Shown here: positions 1 through 10,492 of the stretch, in pieces
How positions within the stretch are numbered: the first letter of the stretch is position 1
Layout: each line of letters opens with the position of its first letter
From: Haplomitrium mnioides
Taxonomy: Eukaryota; Marchantiophyta; Haplomitriopsida; Calobryales
Direction: 5' to 3'
Length of the DNA stretch: 27,136 nucleotides
NCBI GenBank assembly: GCA_049999725.1
Contig: JBNGIS010017753.1
Span: 1 to 27,136, forward strand
Made by a program: the position numbers and the translations under genes
Notes under the pieces: model-generated
What the model saw: only the letters and a program-made list of their open reading frames with translations
The model's database searches: none
Told to the model about the DNA's origin: nothing

Positions 1-50
1 AGAAGAGAAGAGAATGTAATGAGAAGAAGAGAAGAGAAGAGAAGAGAATG
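1..50. repeat. Purine-rich simple repeat (AGAAG)n
   Basis: Imperfect repeats of AGAAG/AGAGA, almost all purine on the + strand. The tract runs off the left edge, so its full length is unknown. It is ordinary microsatellite sequence. Confidence 0.8.
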
Positions 51-1425
51 TTTATTAACTATGTGAGGAATTGTTGAAAAATGTTTTGAACTTTCGCTCA
101 TTGAACTACAAAATTTGCAAACACTAAATGGACAAAAAAGTCGAGGCATGGTTCAATAAAATCCTATGTCAACAATTTATTTGAAGTTACTCGAGTTGAA
201 TAAAACAATTGGAGGTGCATGAAAATGTTAGTGACTGTATATTGTGTGTGTAAACATCAAATCTCACATTTTTTTAACATTATGTGGTGTTTTATTTTGT
301 GAAACAAACACTTCAAATTTTAATGTAAATCATTTTTTGTTGTTGATCTATTGACAACTTCAAATCTTATATGTACTAGACCCTTGTAAACTCACTAATC
401 ACTAATATTTGAATTAACCATAAAATAGTGGCTATCTTTAATAACGGAAATTTGTACCTCATACAAATCAAACGTCATCCTAGTAAACTAATCACAAAAC
501 TAACCATAGTTAAACAATGTGTCTTCAAAACAATACTTATCGTATGTTCACACGTGTCAACAGTATAGTCATTTGAAGTCTGTGTTGGATTTCCACAAGC
601 TCTCCTCTCCATTAAAGCAGAAATCATTGGCCAAACAGAGGATTATGAAACGTGACGGAGTCATTTCCAGATTGTCCGAGTGTGGAGTGCATGGGTTTCT
701 TTACAAACTCACACGGAATTCGGCTGTCATTCCAAGTGGACTCAGAGTGACTAGCGAGATCTCCCTTTTGCTACAGTAAAATGGCCAGACGCGATCTAAA
801 AATACGAATAAATTCGATGAGGTGAGCAAAATGTGGGGATGAACTGTTCAGAGGGTCAATTATCGAACCGCATGTGTTTTCTCACTCGTGGTCGCATTTT
901 GTTGGCTGCTTTCCTCACCACTTTTGCTGTTTGCTTTGTCTTGTCTGGGGAGCTCTCTCGTCTACACCTCTTCATCTGTCGGAATTCAGGAGTTCTCTCA
1001 CAAGAATGACAGGATGCTCAGCCCCTTGTCCTAAACTGGTGACACATGACGGCTCTGATGGGAGTTTCCACCAAAGAATCGATCAATCATCCAAGTCATT
1101 TTCAGCAGACAAAGCATCGTCACAACAAACTCGAATCTAAAATTTGGAGAATTTCCTTTGACGATTCGATGAGCCAAAACCAATCCCAAGTTTATATAGA
1201 TAATCTTCAAAAAGGGGATGATGACATTATTTTCTCTGCCTCTGCGTCTTGTACTACACTAAACAGAGATGAAAGCGATGATATTGTAGCTTCCTAAGAA
1301 GCGCAAGGGGAGGCTATCAATATTTTAGCACAACCACTCTTAACTTTGAATTACACTGAACCTCCCAAATAATGAAGCAAGGTTATGACTACGGCTCGAC
1401 TATCCAAGCACTGGGGCGGGAAACC
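51..1425. other. AT-rich flank without a supported gene
   Basis: I recognise no gene here. Short open frames exist at about 519-779 (opens with GTG), 874-1140 and 1046-1297. The 874 frame starts with a hydrophobic, Cys/His-rich stretch, but none matches a family I know and two overlap each other in different frames. The part just below 1426 should hold the 3' untranslated region of the LWD-like gene. I see no exact AATAAA on the minus strand there, so no polyadenylation site is called. Confidence 0.5.
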
Positions 1426-2457
1426 TCAAACGCGAAGAATTTGAAGCTTGCTAGAAAAAGCTATAGCAACCCAGTCAGGTTGCGTTGACGACCATTGAAG
1501 TTGGTTGATCTCCGCCCCGGCGGTGTAGGCCAAAATAGGATCCAACCCTCCGTCGATTGGCTGGCTCATAGAAGATAAGTCCCAAATCAAGGCCTGCGAA
1601 TCATCTCCTGCGGTACAAATGTGGCAAGGACTATGCGGCGCCCATGCGATGGCATTAACACAAGCTTGATGTCTTTGCAGCTCCGCAACAGGAAGTGTGG
1701 GGTATCGAATATCCAAAACAACCACCTTAGAACTATCCATGAGGATTGTAGCCATGTACCTCGGATCTTGCTTATTCCACCCAAGCCGTAACAGGGGAGT
1801 GTCTGGCAGAGGACTTTCATAAATGATGGTGGAGTGTTCTTTATCCCTCAAATCAAACACTCTCACTGATCCGTCAGCTGAGACAGAGGCAAAAACACCC
1901 GGCCCTCCCCAGGCGATGTCATAAACCTCCTTGTCGTGCGCTATCAGTTGGGTGTCCACAACCTCTTTCTCTATATCCCAGATAGTGCATGTCGTATCGA
2001 TGCTCGACGTTCCAAGCCTCTTAGGTTCTGCCTCATTCCAATCAAAGGATGTAAGCGGGGCGCAAAACTCACTGTTCTTATTGTTGTTCAGCAAACTCTT
2101 CAACTCTACCCGGTCTTCCTGAATCTGCCAAATGCGAAGATAGTCTCCGGTGGTAGCCAACAAGTCAGGCTTTTGGCATTCCTTATCAGGAATGAACATG
2201 ATTTTCGTGGTTGGGTAAGGGTGTTCAAATGAAAGTTTCGGGTCAGACTTGAAATCTCCGGTTTCATCATTTAGTTGAACAATCTCCACCTTGTTAAGAA
2301 AGTCTTCAATGAAACTGCCAATTGCCAGCCGGAATCTTTTGTCCTTCCGGACGCTCCAATTCATACCATATATCAACCAGGGCGCCTCGTAAGTGTAGAT
2401 TTCCGACCTCCGTTGGGGCTCTTGCGTATACATGTCCATGGACTGATCATGGGCCAT
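1426..2457 (-). CDS. LWD1-like: LWD/TTG1-type WD40 repeat protein (intronless)
   Basis: Predicted 343-residue WD40 protein of the plant LWD/TTG1/AN11 family. In flowering plants LWD1/LWD2 support the circadian clock and photoperiod control, and TTG1 scaffolds MYB-bHLH-WD40 complexes; both roles are scaffolding in nucleus and cytosol. WD-type blade ends are visible at residues about 149-161 (ending TIWD), 190-204 (VRVFDLR), 236-249 (VVVLD) and 281-293 (ALIWD). The conserved entry YTYEAPW (21-27) and the C-terminal LQILRV are present. Length matches the family, about 340-350. The frame stays open up to a TTG at 2484, but the first ATG is at 2457 with A at -3 and G at +4, so I start there; a second ATG follows at 2439. 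Wording is nearer LWD than TTG1. No intron, frameshift or internal stop. It is divergent from the membrane-protein gene to the right. Functional assignment within LWD versus TTG1 is inference. Confidence 0.93.
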   Translation of the reverse strand: MAHDQSMDMYTQEPQRRSEIYTYEAPWLIYGMNWSVRKDKRFRLAIGSFIEDFLNKVEIVQLNDETGDFKSDPKLSFEHPYPTTKIMFIPDKECQKPDLLATTGDYLRIWQIQEDRVELKSLLNNNKNSEFCAPLTSFDWNEAEPKRLGTSSIDTTCTIWDIEKEVVDTQLIAHDKEVYDIAWGGPGVFASVSADGSVRVFDLRDKEHSTIIYESPLPDTPLLRLGWNKQDPRYMATILMDSSKVVVLDIRYPTLPVAELQRHQACVNAIAWAPHSPCHICTAGDDSQALIWDLSSMSQPIDGGLDPILAYTAGAEINQLQWSSTQPDWVAIAFSSKLQILRV

Positions 2458-3800
2458 TCTGGACAGGCCAGCGAAATAAACCAACTCCTATTTGGTCCGA
2501 AGCAAAAAAAAATTTTAAAAAACAAAAACGCCCTATTCCCAGCCCTGCATTTCAAACGGAGGTGGAGGTTTACTCTCAAGCGCAGCCCAATCACAACAAT
2601 GAGCTTGTTGTGTGCCAAGAGAACACCGACATTAATAAAAACAAGCGTGCGGGAAGAAAAATCCAGTCGCATACCTGTCTTGACAAAACAACTCGCCACA
2701 GTTTCTCGTTCCCCTACCCTACGACATCGTTAGAACAGGCTCTTGGCACTCTCATTGCTCAACGCTCCCCCTCGCACAATCTATATCTTCAATCCCTCCC
2801 TCTCAATCGCTCTCGTTGTCTCAGCCTGCGAAACACGCATCCACTCTCCTGAAAAGATAACGTGCAGTAGCATCTCTCACACCAGTCAACACCACCGGAT
2901 GGCTGGTGACGTCCGGTGACCTCCACCGTCTACCACCGGTGGCGGGCACTAATAACACAACAGTAAATAAGGTTACCTACAAAATTTGTATCCGTAAGTC
3001 TGTGACGAGACCCTTAGGTTGGAGGTCCCTCGCAGAGAACCGTCGGTCTTCCCCACGGTTTACCCTTCTGCTTGGAGGGACTCTTCGCACTGCATGCATT
3101 TGAGAAGTCCGTGAATCGCGTCTGATCGCATTGCAACTTGTGTGCTTGTTGACATTTTTGGAATTGGAGAGATTATCGAGATCTGGGAATCTGAGACGGC
3201 TTACGATGTCCCTAATTTTGAGACTGTTCAAGGGGAGGAGAGGTTATTGTTAGGGATATATGGAGTTTGAAGGACGTTCCGCATCAGCGCTGCCAGAGAG
3301 AAGTCCCTGGTTGTTGCAGAGGAACTTTCTTCTTCTTTCAGGTGTAGTTCTTCCTCGGAAGTCGGCGTATGTTGGAGGGGAGAATCGTGGATTCACTCGA
3401 CGAAATAATCTTAACGGTCAAGGCCATGCTATCGGAATGGGAAGTGAATCGCGGACCCTCGCAAGCGACTTCAGAATTAGGTCTTAGAGCAACAACTCCC
3501 GTTGAATTTATTCCTATTTTCGACAGTGCAGCACAAGCTAATCTTCAAGTTTTGCTTGTTTCTTAGATTATGAAACACATATAAATTAGATTGAAGGGTA
3601 GAGTTCGATTTTGTGTGTCAACTGTATTGCCACTGACCTACGTTTGCAAATCAATAATTACATGAGTTTGTTCAGACACCTATATGGTAGCGATTCTGTG
3701 TTCATAAAATGCAGTTCTAAAGACAAGACATGAAATGCCGTTTTTCAGACCGAGTTCGGTTTCTTTCTTTGTGACTTATTACATGCACCGCTCTTTTACA
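2458..3800. promoter_or_regulatory. Divergent intergenic region between LWD-like and TMEM144-like genes
   Basis: This region must contain the promoter and 5' leader of the minus-strand WD40 gene and the upstream part of the plus-strand membrane-protein gene. No clear TATA box stands out. At 2893-2942 there is a GC-rich patch with an inverted pair CACCGG / CCGGTG (2893-2898, 2913-2918), a TGACGT word between them, and a perfect 10-bp palindrome CCACCGGTGG (2933-2942). Open frames at 3260-3487 and 3369-3566 are not recognisable and contain no membrane helix, although the first exon of the membrane-protein gene should lie about here. Confidence 0.45.
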
Positions 3801-4171
3801 GCGGTACCAGTCAGATTACCATCTATGTTAGCGTCTCCGGTAGATCCCATCATATTTCAAGCATATAAAACGTTTCCATATTTTTTGACATCAGGGTTGA
3901 CTTTTGTTTTGTGGTAACCTACATCTTTGCTTCTGTTATGAAAAGCAAACTATTTTCCGAACCAACTTTGAAGACAACTGTCATAGAGATCGGGATGCAT
4001 CTGATGCATTTTTCAAAGTCTGAGTTGTGAGTTGTGAAAGGCAGTCATTCAAGTTTACTTGGTGGGGGCTGGTTGGGGCTGCATTCTGGTGTACAACGGG
4101 CATTGCAGCAATGATGGCAGTACGTTTGGCTGGCATTGGAGTTTCCCAATCACTGTGGGGCGGCCTCAGCA

Positions 4172-5701
4172 GTACTTTCTCCACCTCTCAATCACTTTGT
4201 GTTTTTTTTTAAGTTCTAGAAAATAAATTTCCGGTTACATCCGCAAAGGGACAGAAACTCCATAGGTGATACACACCAGCTAGTTTTGTGGTTATGAAAT
4301 CAGTGGCAGGAGTCTGAAATGCAACGGACACCACCATGTGAAGGCTCTTGTGATAGCCGCTACCATTATTTGTTGTTTGACTCTCCTCAGGTTATGACAC
4401 TAATCCACCAGAGCTACAACAGGCCAAAGAATGAAGCTGGTTGTGTATAATGTGAAGGAGATTTGCACAGGCCATGGACTTAAATCCTAACCACGGGATG
4501 AAGTCAGAGTCCGAAAGACCTTTTTAATATTATAGATATGTGGTTGACTTGCAGTATAGATTTTTAACCTTTGAATCCTACCCTGCTTTTAGTGGTGGTT
4601 TGCCTCAATTTGAATTTTGCTAATGCTTTTAACACGACCCTGGTTGACTACCTGTTGGAAATATATTCTGACTTCTGCTGGGGATGCATCTCAAAGTCCT
4701 CCATAATTCCACAAGACATGGCTGGCATGTGGTGTAGGTATTAAACCAGTTATATACTCTAGTCTCGTACAAAATTTTCAGCAGTTCCCTTCTTGATATA
4801 CCTCATTTTGTTGGTAGTGTCCAATTTGCCTTGACATGTCTTGTTTTTATATTGGATACCTTGGTTTGTAAGTAACAGTTTACTCACTCATAGGAATATA
4901 ACTTCTCTCATGGACCACAAATTTTCTCATGTTCAAGTATACTAGTTCTCCTGAGCTGAATGATGTAAAGGTGGTTTTTGAGTATGCTGTCATGTACAGT
5001 GATTCCACATGTAACTGTAGATTTGTTTATTTAGATTACCAAACATCGTTTGTCCACTGTCAGTGTGACTCCCCAGAGCAATCATTCCATGCTTGATTCA
5101 TTTTGGGGCTCGGAGAATGTGGTCTCATTGTGGACAACCTGATGCAAACTTTGCTTTGGCTTCTGTGTGGACGAAACCAGCAGGAAGTTGTGGCAGCTTG
5201 TCACTGCTACACATGATGAGGCTGAATAGTCTGAAACTTTGTGTCTGACACCACAGAGTCAAGGCTGCACTCTATGCGTGCACAGTTGTGATATGTGTAG
5301 GTTTTTCCTAGACTGTTGCAGCTTCCATTTAAGTGTTGTTGTGGTTAGTTTTGCTCTCCACAACTTCATAACTAATATAATTATTATTATACCTGTAGTG
5401 TCTCAACGTTGCTTTCTGTTATGTTATGTTATGTTATATTAGCATTAGTGCTAATCTTGATTAGTGCATGAGCGATTAGTCTTACTCATGTATTAGTGTT
5501 ATATAGTTATAACAGTCAGTAGCAGTTGGTAGCGGTTGCTACCCCAGTGGGATTAATACGGGGAGCAGCGTTGCTACTCCCGACCATTCCTTGTAAGCAT
5601 TCCCTCCTTGAATGAAGAATAGCTCCCAGTCAGTGCACGAGTTGATTACATGCATGAATGAATAGGATGAGAGTTTAACCTGATGAATTGAATTCTCACA
5701 G
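4172..5701 (+). other. Large intron of the TMEM144-like gene
   Basis: About 1.5 kb between proposed exons B and C with no coding I can recognise. It holds a short (TTATG)n microsatellite at about 5417-5436 and two adjacent perfect or near-perfect hairpins (5528-5543, 5561-5581). The splice ends are phase-compatible (one base of the codon before, two after), but the donor at 4172 (GTACTT) is weak and a short conserved stretch of the family seems missing at the junction, so an extra small exon may hide here. Confidence 0.45.
5528..5581. other. Two adjacent hairpin-forming inverted repeats
   Basis: 5528-5543 reads GGTAGCGGTTGCTACC, a perfect 6-bp stem with a GGTT loop. 5561-5581 reads from GGGAGCAGC to CTACTCCC and folds into an 8-bp stem with one mismatch and a 3-base loop. 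They lie 17 bases apart within the large intron. They could mark a mobile-element remnant such as a solo LTR or SINE; I found no target-site duplication. Confidence 0.6.
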
Positions 5702-7449
5702 TAATATGGGGAGCTTATGTTTTCATGAAGCCTATAAGAAACTTATGGTTATCCATTATGGCCCTTGCTAAAAAAATTATGGCCCTTTGCTTTATTCATT
5801 ATGGTGGGAATTGGATTTGCTGCCCCAGGAAGTTTTGGTCTTGGTGGTGCTCGCCCACCACGTCAAAGCTTACATGCAATATCTCCAACAAAAGGGAAGC
5901 CAAAAAAAGATTTTTGCTTCAAAGAGAGGCAAGGAGATTTTTTTGGAGTTTTTGCCCTTTGATGAGGAAAGAGCTGTAACATCTCATGTTGTCAAGGATG
6001 AGGATGGGAATCTAAAACATGAAAAAGGAAGCAAGTGTATGACTGGTGTCTTGCGTGCTGTCCTTGTTGGAATTTCAATTGGCAGTTTCCTTATCCCTTT
6101 AAAATATGCAAACAAGGTAACTGCAGCTTGATTGCTATTTTATGCTTTTATTGTGAAAAGTTCTATGTTTTGCCTGTTGTGGTAATCTTGGTTTATCTCA
6201 ATTTATTACAACTTGCAGTCCCAGAAATTCGACTCTATTCTGTGATTGTAAAATCATCACCAACCATCCCCGACAAGTGTCATCCACGTGCTACCTTGGC
6301 AACACTGACATGTGTACTGGCACCGAGGTCTCCCAAACAGCTAAGAGGACAAATCTTGTCATGTCATCTTGCAGGAAGTTTTGGGGCTGGTTCTATTACA
6401 GTTACAAAGGTAGTACTTGCAGTCTACTTTCTAGTGCTCATCCACAGAGGAAAGCCCTGCCCATCATGCCAGTTTCATGTAGCTTCCGGCCCTGCTCTGA
6501 CAACCGGCCTTCTGTGGAGTGCTGGCAATATTTCCAGGTACATTTTCAGAAAAAATTCACCATAACAAGTGATAGCTATCCAACATTGTGACTGAGTGAG
6601 TGGTCACTGCCGCACAATATGAAGGTGAGTGAGGACCACGTGATTGTTGGTAGGAACTTGTCACTGCCACACAAATGTGTGGCACCAACATTTGAAGGCT
6701 GGACTCTATGTTTCACTGCTTGTAGTCATTACATCTCATTACACTTTAAACCTTTATCTGTTTGTGTGGTTTGTACACGACATTTTAGTCTAAAAGAAAG
6801 ATTGAGATATTAGTCCCCTATGGGGCAATCTTATGTGGGATTGCAGATGTCGTTCTGCACAAAGCCCATCTATATTGCTTCCCATCAACCCCTAGTGCAT
6901 CTCTCATTATGTTCTGTTTCCAGTTTCAAGGTATCCAACCATTCAAAGTCATATCGTCAGAGACGGTCACTGTGGCTGGTTTAGAATATTCATAGCTCAC
7001 AATTGCTTGTGTTAATTTTTTTTACCCATGGAACTCTATCAGTTGGTGGTTTAGGGTATGTGATTCCTTCTAGAGGTTTTTTTTTCCCACACTGTTACGG
7101 AGCATGTACTCATTAGATAATTCCTGTATCCAGGGAGGATATTTGGTTGTGATTTATGCTATTCAGTATTTTCTCGTTCACAAAGATAATGTTCCAATTA
7201 CTGGGCTGATCTCAGTTAGCATTCTAACAATCAGAGTTCACATATATTTTCAGTATCTTTGCCACACAACAACTTGGGATGGCACTAGGATGGCCATTAG
7301 TGCAATGTCAACTTTTGGTAAGCATTCCTTGACCTGTATTTTACTACAAAGAGGTCAGTGGAAAGAAACCAGCATTACTTTTGATTGGATCATGTGGACT
7401 GGTATTGGTTGGTGCTGTGATGCTGTCCCAGTGTGGAACAGTCAAGTAA

Positions 7450-7779
7450 TACCATCTCTGCAAACAGCAATGCCAATGTCCTTTACTTGCTTCCGCAATT
7501 CTTTCTTGATATCTGTAATGCCAAATGGACAGGAGAATTTATTTCAGTACTCTTCTACAAATAAAACGAAAATTGAGCAATAATGTACACCTGTATTTTG
7601 ATATACACTAAAACTCATAAATTGTTCCATTTGAATGTTACACCAAAAATTGGGCCATAAATTTTGAAGAATTTTTTTTGTAAATCATCAATTTTGGCTG
7701 AACTTAAAGGTTGAATATCAAACAAAAGAATAGTTTCTTACATACATTTAGCATTGGACCTTAAATATTTCTGTTCACA
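7450..7779. other. AT-rich spacer, nothing recognised
   Basis: Runs from the membrane-protein stop codon to the first satellite block. No open frame, repeat or RNA gene is evident; the first part probably served as a 3' untranslated region. Confidence 0.5.
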
Positions 7780-8450
7780 ATCAATAATGAGTTTTAAAGT
7801 GAGTTCAGAATAGTTGTGAATGTTGTTAATTCAACATGAGCTTCTAAGAGACATCAACGACATCTAAGTTTTGAAGTGAATTCTAAAGAGTTCTCAATGG
7901 TATAATTAAACATGAACTTCTAAGAACTTCTATATGAGGTTTAGAGNNNNNNNNNNATCAATGACAGTTTTGAAATGAGATCAAAAGATTTCTTAATGTC
8001 GATAATTAAACATGGAACTTCTACAGACATAAAGGTGAGTTTCTAAGTGAGTTCCAAAGAGTTTTCAATGTTGATAGTTAAGCATTACCTTCTAGAGATA
8101 TCAATGATGAGTTTTGAAGCCAGTTCCAAAGAGTTCTTGAAATTGATAATTAAACATGAACTTTTAAAGACATCAATAATGAGTTTTGAAGTGATCTCAA
8201 AATAGTTCTTAAAATTGATAATTAAACATAAATTTCTAGAGACATCACTAATGAGTTTTGAAGTGAGATCAAAATAGTTCTCAATGTTGATAATTAAACA
8301 TTAGCTTTTAGATATGTCAATGACAGTTTTGAAAAGAATTCAAAAAGAGTTATTAATATTTACAATTAAGCTTAAGCTTCTAGAGACATGAATGATGAAT
8401 TTTGAAGTGAGTTCAAAAGAGTTCTCAATGTTGATAATTAAACATTACTT
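7780..8450 (+). repeat. 72-bp satellite, left block (about 9 units)
   Basis: Diverged tandem units of about 72 bp built from the words TCTAGAGACATCAATGATGA, GTTTTGAAGTGAGTTCAAAA and GTTGATAATTAAACAT. It is the same unit as in the large array at 16824-20679, same orientation, but shorter and more degraded. A run of ten N (7947-7956) interrupts it, so the copy number is uncertain. No 16-bp inverted motif flanks this block. Confidence 0.9.
7947..7956. other. Assembly gap (10 N)
   Basis: Ten N bases inside the left satellite block. A collapsed or mis-joined tandem repeat is likely here; the fixed length 10 is probably nominal. Confidence 1.
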
Positions 8451-9109
8451 TCTTTGACAGTTTTTAGGTTACGAAAATTTAACAAGCGATTTTAATTTGA
8501 CATTTACTTGATCTCAAAAAAAAATTATGTGACTTCGAAGGGCTATTGTTTCTAACTTTGTATCTTCACTTGGACAACACGACACGACAGAATAATAATT
8601 CTATCTTATTTGGATATCTTAGTTTCTTTATTGATACGAAAGTTTTTTGAAAAATTAAGGTGAGATTTCTTATGGTTGGCTATATTAATGATCAAATCGA
8701 TCAAATCTTCAATCGATTCTCGAAACATTTGAAACTTGTCAAAGATTTTACGATTACGAGTCTTAGCGATGTGATTCAATTATCCTAGAATTCTAAACCT
8801 TATAATAACTCTTTTGTTGGAAACTTGGGATTTCAAAATGTCTCTTCAACAACGTCCCTCGCTGGTTCAAAGTATGCATGATATTACTTTTAATCAACAA
8901 TTTAAGTTAATCAACAATTTAAGTTCTAGTTTAATGATTCTAATGCAAAGATTTAGAGCAAACAGTTTTTAACATATGAATTTTGGTTGACTCTAGATGG
9001 TATTTGTCAACTCAAGTGTCTACGTGAAGTAGACAGAGAAATTTTGAGTTCAATTTTGATTACTCTCAAGGTATATTTTGAAATCAAAAGATCTCAAAAG
9101 GAAAAAAAG
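8451..9109. other. AT-rich spacer with no supported gene
   Basis: Short peptide-like stretches occur but are broken by stops. A 13-bp word at 8862-8874 (ctggttcaaagta) is the reverse complement of the boundary motif that flanks the large satellite. A small direct repeat (caacaatttaagtt) occurs twice around 8898-8925. Confidence 0.45.
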
Positions 9110-10081
9110 AGAAGTTGATACCAAGAAAGTGGTCTTTGCAATAAAGAACAACATAAGTGAGAACTATTACAAGTTCTTTACAGATTATGATATTCAATGG
9201 TGGAATAACTTTTTTCTTGCCCAATAAGAGATTGTGGCCTATATTCTTGAAAAAAAAAATGAGGACTTGAAGCAGAATTTACCTTTCCACCTTTATAACT
9301 GTCAAACACTGGTAATGATTCTCAAAATGTTTGCCTAAGTTCTTAGCTTGATGCTCAACAGACATAAGAAGATACTCCAATATACCAAATACTTTCTATA
9401 TGTCGAGCAATCTATGATCGAGCACATAGGTCGTGAGAAGGGACTCTTTTGCACAACACTCGATACGAGCATAAATTTGGCAATCTACATGAGATAAAAG
9501 CTAGAATGTTTATTTGTGTTGTTGTATCTCTGGATCCAAAAAGTAGACCGTTTTGGGTTGCGAAAGTTCTCAAAGTTTTGTCATTTGATGAGGAAGATCC
9601 CCCAAAACCCAAAACAAGTACGTGTTCGATGGTTTGCTTGTGAGGCTGAAGATGTGTTTTTTGGATAATACTATCCAAAAAAATAGATGCAATAAAAGGG
9701 AAACGCAAATCCAAGTTACATATTAATGTACTTGATGTGACACAAATCACAGTTTTGTTTTTTGATTTTCTTCTTACACAAAAAACAATTGAGAAAACCT
9801 ACTCTAACTACCACTAAATCAAATCTATTTGAGTACAAAAGACAAAAAGCCCTCAATCTTGAAATGTTTCAAAGAGATTCAATCACTATCATTAACATTG
9901 AGACATATAAAGTAAATCTTGATGAATCTTCTCGGGCTATATCCGAAGAAGTCGAGACAAGTGACCAAAGTAATTTAAGAATTTTATTATATATTGTGTA
10001 TTTTCAACTATATTGTAGTTTAAGATTATTATTTTATGAAGTACGTGAGAATGTTATGAAGCAATTTGTTGAATTTATCTG
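9110..10081 (+). pseudogene. Decayed coding sequence of an unknown family
   Basis: I do not recognise this family. Several stretches look like old coding sequence by composition and continuity. At about 9125-9230 there is a stretch containing YYKFFTDYDIQWWNNFF. At 9449-9620 there is a stretch with DPKSRPFWVAKVLKVL followed by an acidic EEDPP segment. At 9618-9670, one frame over, come VRVRWFACEAEDVFFG and then a stop. At about 9690-9770 are KGKRKSKLHINVLDVTQ and a hydrophobic end. The segment PFWVAKVL...VRVRWF resembles the strand pattern of BAH or Tudor-type reader domains, but this is weak. A last open part, 9762 onward, runs into the LTR element at 10082. Frameshifts and stops show it is dead. 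It may belong to a transposon-borne gene; unproven. Confidence 0.4.
10077..10081. repeat. Target-site duplication ATCTG (left)
   Basis: Five bases immediately before the 5' LTR. The identical ATCTG follows the 3' LTR at 15327-15331. A 5-bp duplication is usual for Ty3/Gypsy integrases and fixes both ends of the element. Confidence 0.92.
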
Positions 10082-10461
10082 TGTAATACTACAAGCATAA
10101 GGTTGTGCTATTTATAAGAAAGTAGAGAGGAGTGAAGGAGGTGGTAGTGAGTCACTTTTAGGGTTAAGATTAGATTATTTGCCTTTGAAGTCACTTTTGG
10201 TAGAGAGTCACCTTTAGGGCTGAAATGAGAAGTGACTTATAAGTGAAGAAAGAGTGATGACACCCTCTTTTCTTGTATAAATAGAAGGGCTTCTTAGCCC
10301 CACTTCTCATTCTGGAGTTCCTCTCAATTCGGTTTGGCTTTGGCTAGCACTCTTGGCTTTGGTTTGCTTATTGGCCTTGAATTGTGTAACTCTTTTAGAG
10401 TTGTCTTGAAGTATCACTTATTTGGAAGTCGGTGTTTGAGTTCTCTTTGAGTTCTTTTACA
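10082..10461 (+). repeat. 5' LTR (380 bp)
   Basis: Starts TGTAATACTACAAGCATAAG and ends GTTCTTTTACA. Contains a TATA box (TATAAATA, 10276-10283), which would place the transcript start about 30 bases later. Short direct repeats of AGTCACTTTT lie in the U3 part. It matches the copy at 14887-15326 along its length. Confidence 0.93.
10276..10283 (+). promoter_or_regulatory. TATA box of the 5' LTR
   Basis: TATAAATA within CTTGTATAAATAGAAGGGC. The same word is kept in the 3' LTR at 15125-15132, so it belonged to the element's own polymerase II promoter. Confidence 0.75.
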
Positions 10462-10462
10462 T

Positions 10463-10477
10463 TGGTATCAGAGCCAC
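10463..10477 (+). other. Primer binding site, initiator methionine tRNA type
   Basis: TGGTATCAGAGCCAC starts two bases after the 5' LTR. TGGTATCAGAGC is the usual complement to the 3' end of plant initiator Met tRNA and primes minus-strand DNA synthesis in many plant LTR elements. Confidence 0.88.
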
Positions 10478-10492
10478 GTTCTTTTTGGTGGA

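Larger units (their letters stand above)
3802..7449 (+). pseudogene. TMEM144-like / DMT-superfamily membrane protein, multi-exon, disrupted
   Basis: Exons of a ten-helix-type transporter-like protein. Exon A 3802-3913 (after cttttacag) reads VPVRLPSM...DPIIFQAYK plus a helix. Exon B about 4041-4171 reads FTWWGLVGAAFW...AGIGVSQSLWGG. Exon C 5702-6116 starts IWGAYVFMKPIR and ends FLIPLKYANK before gtaact. Exon D 6375-6537 reads SFGAGSITVT...GLLWSAGNIS. Exon E/F 7254-7449 reads IFATQQLGMALGWPLVQCQ and ends VMLSQCGTVK-stop. A/B and D/E join in phase with good gt/ag sites. Damage: in exon C the frame changes twice, near the A7 run at 5770-5776 (inside a duplicated 15-16 bp segment, 5755-5769 and 5776-5791) and again before 5945. 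Exons C and D are out of phase, TGA lies at 7330-7332 where family members have a Trp, and the first helix is not found. Both frame changes sit by 7-base runs, so assembly error is possible. Family assignment is from motif memory; substrate unknown. Confidence 0.6.

Noticed and set aside
874-1297. Possible secreted or membrane protein from the 874 frame
   Set aside because: Short, overlapped by another frame and not recognisable; no splice or homology support.
1587-2232. Several open frames overlapping the WD40 gene on both strands
   Set aside because: All lie inside the well-supported LWD-like coding sequence and have no recognisable features.
5417-5660. Solo LTR in the large intron, from TGTTATG to about GATTACA
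   Set aside because: The style of sequence fits, but I found neither a matching target duplication nor a second copy, so it is not annotated.
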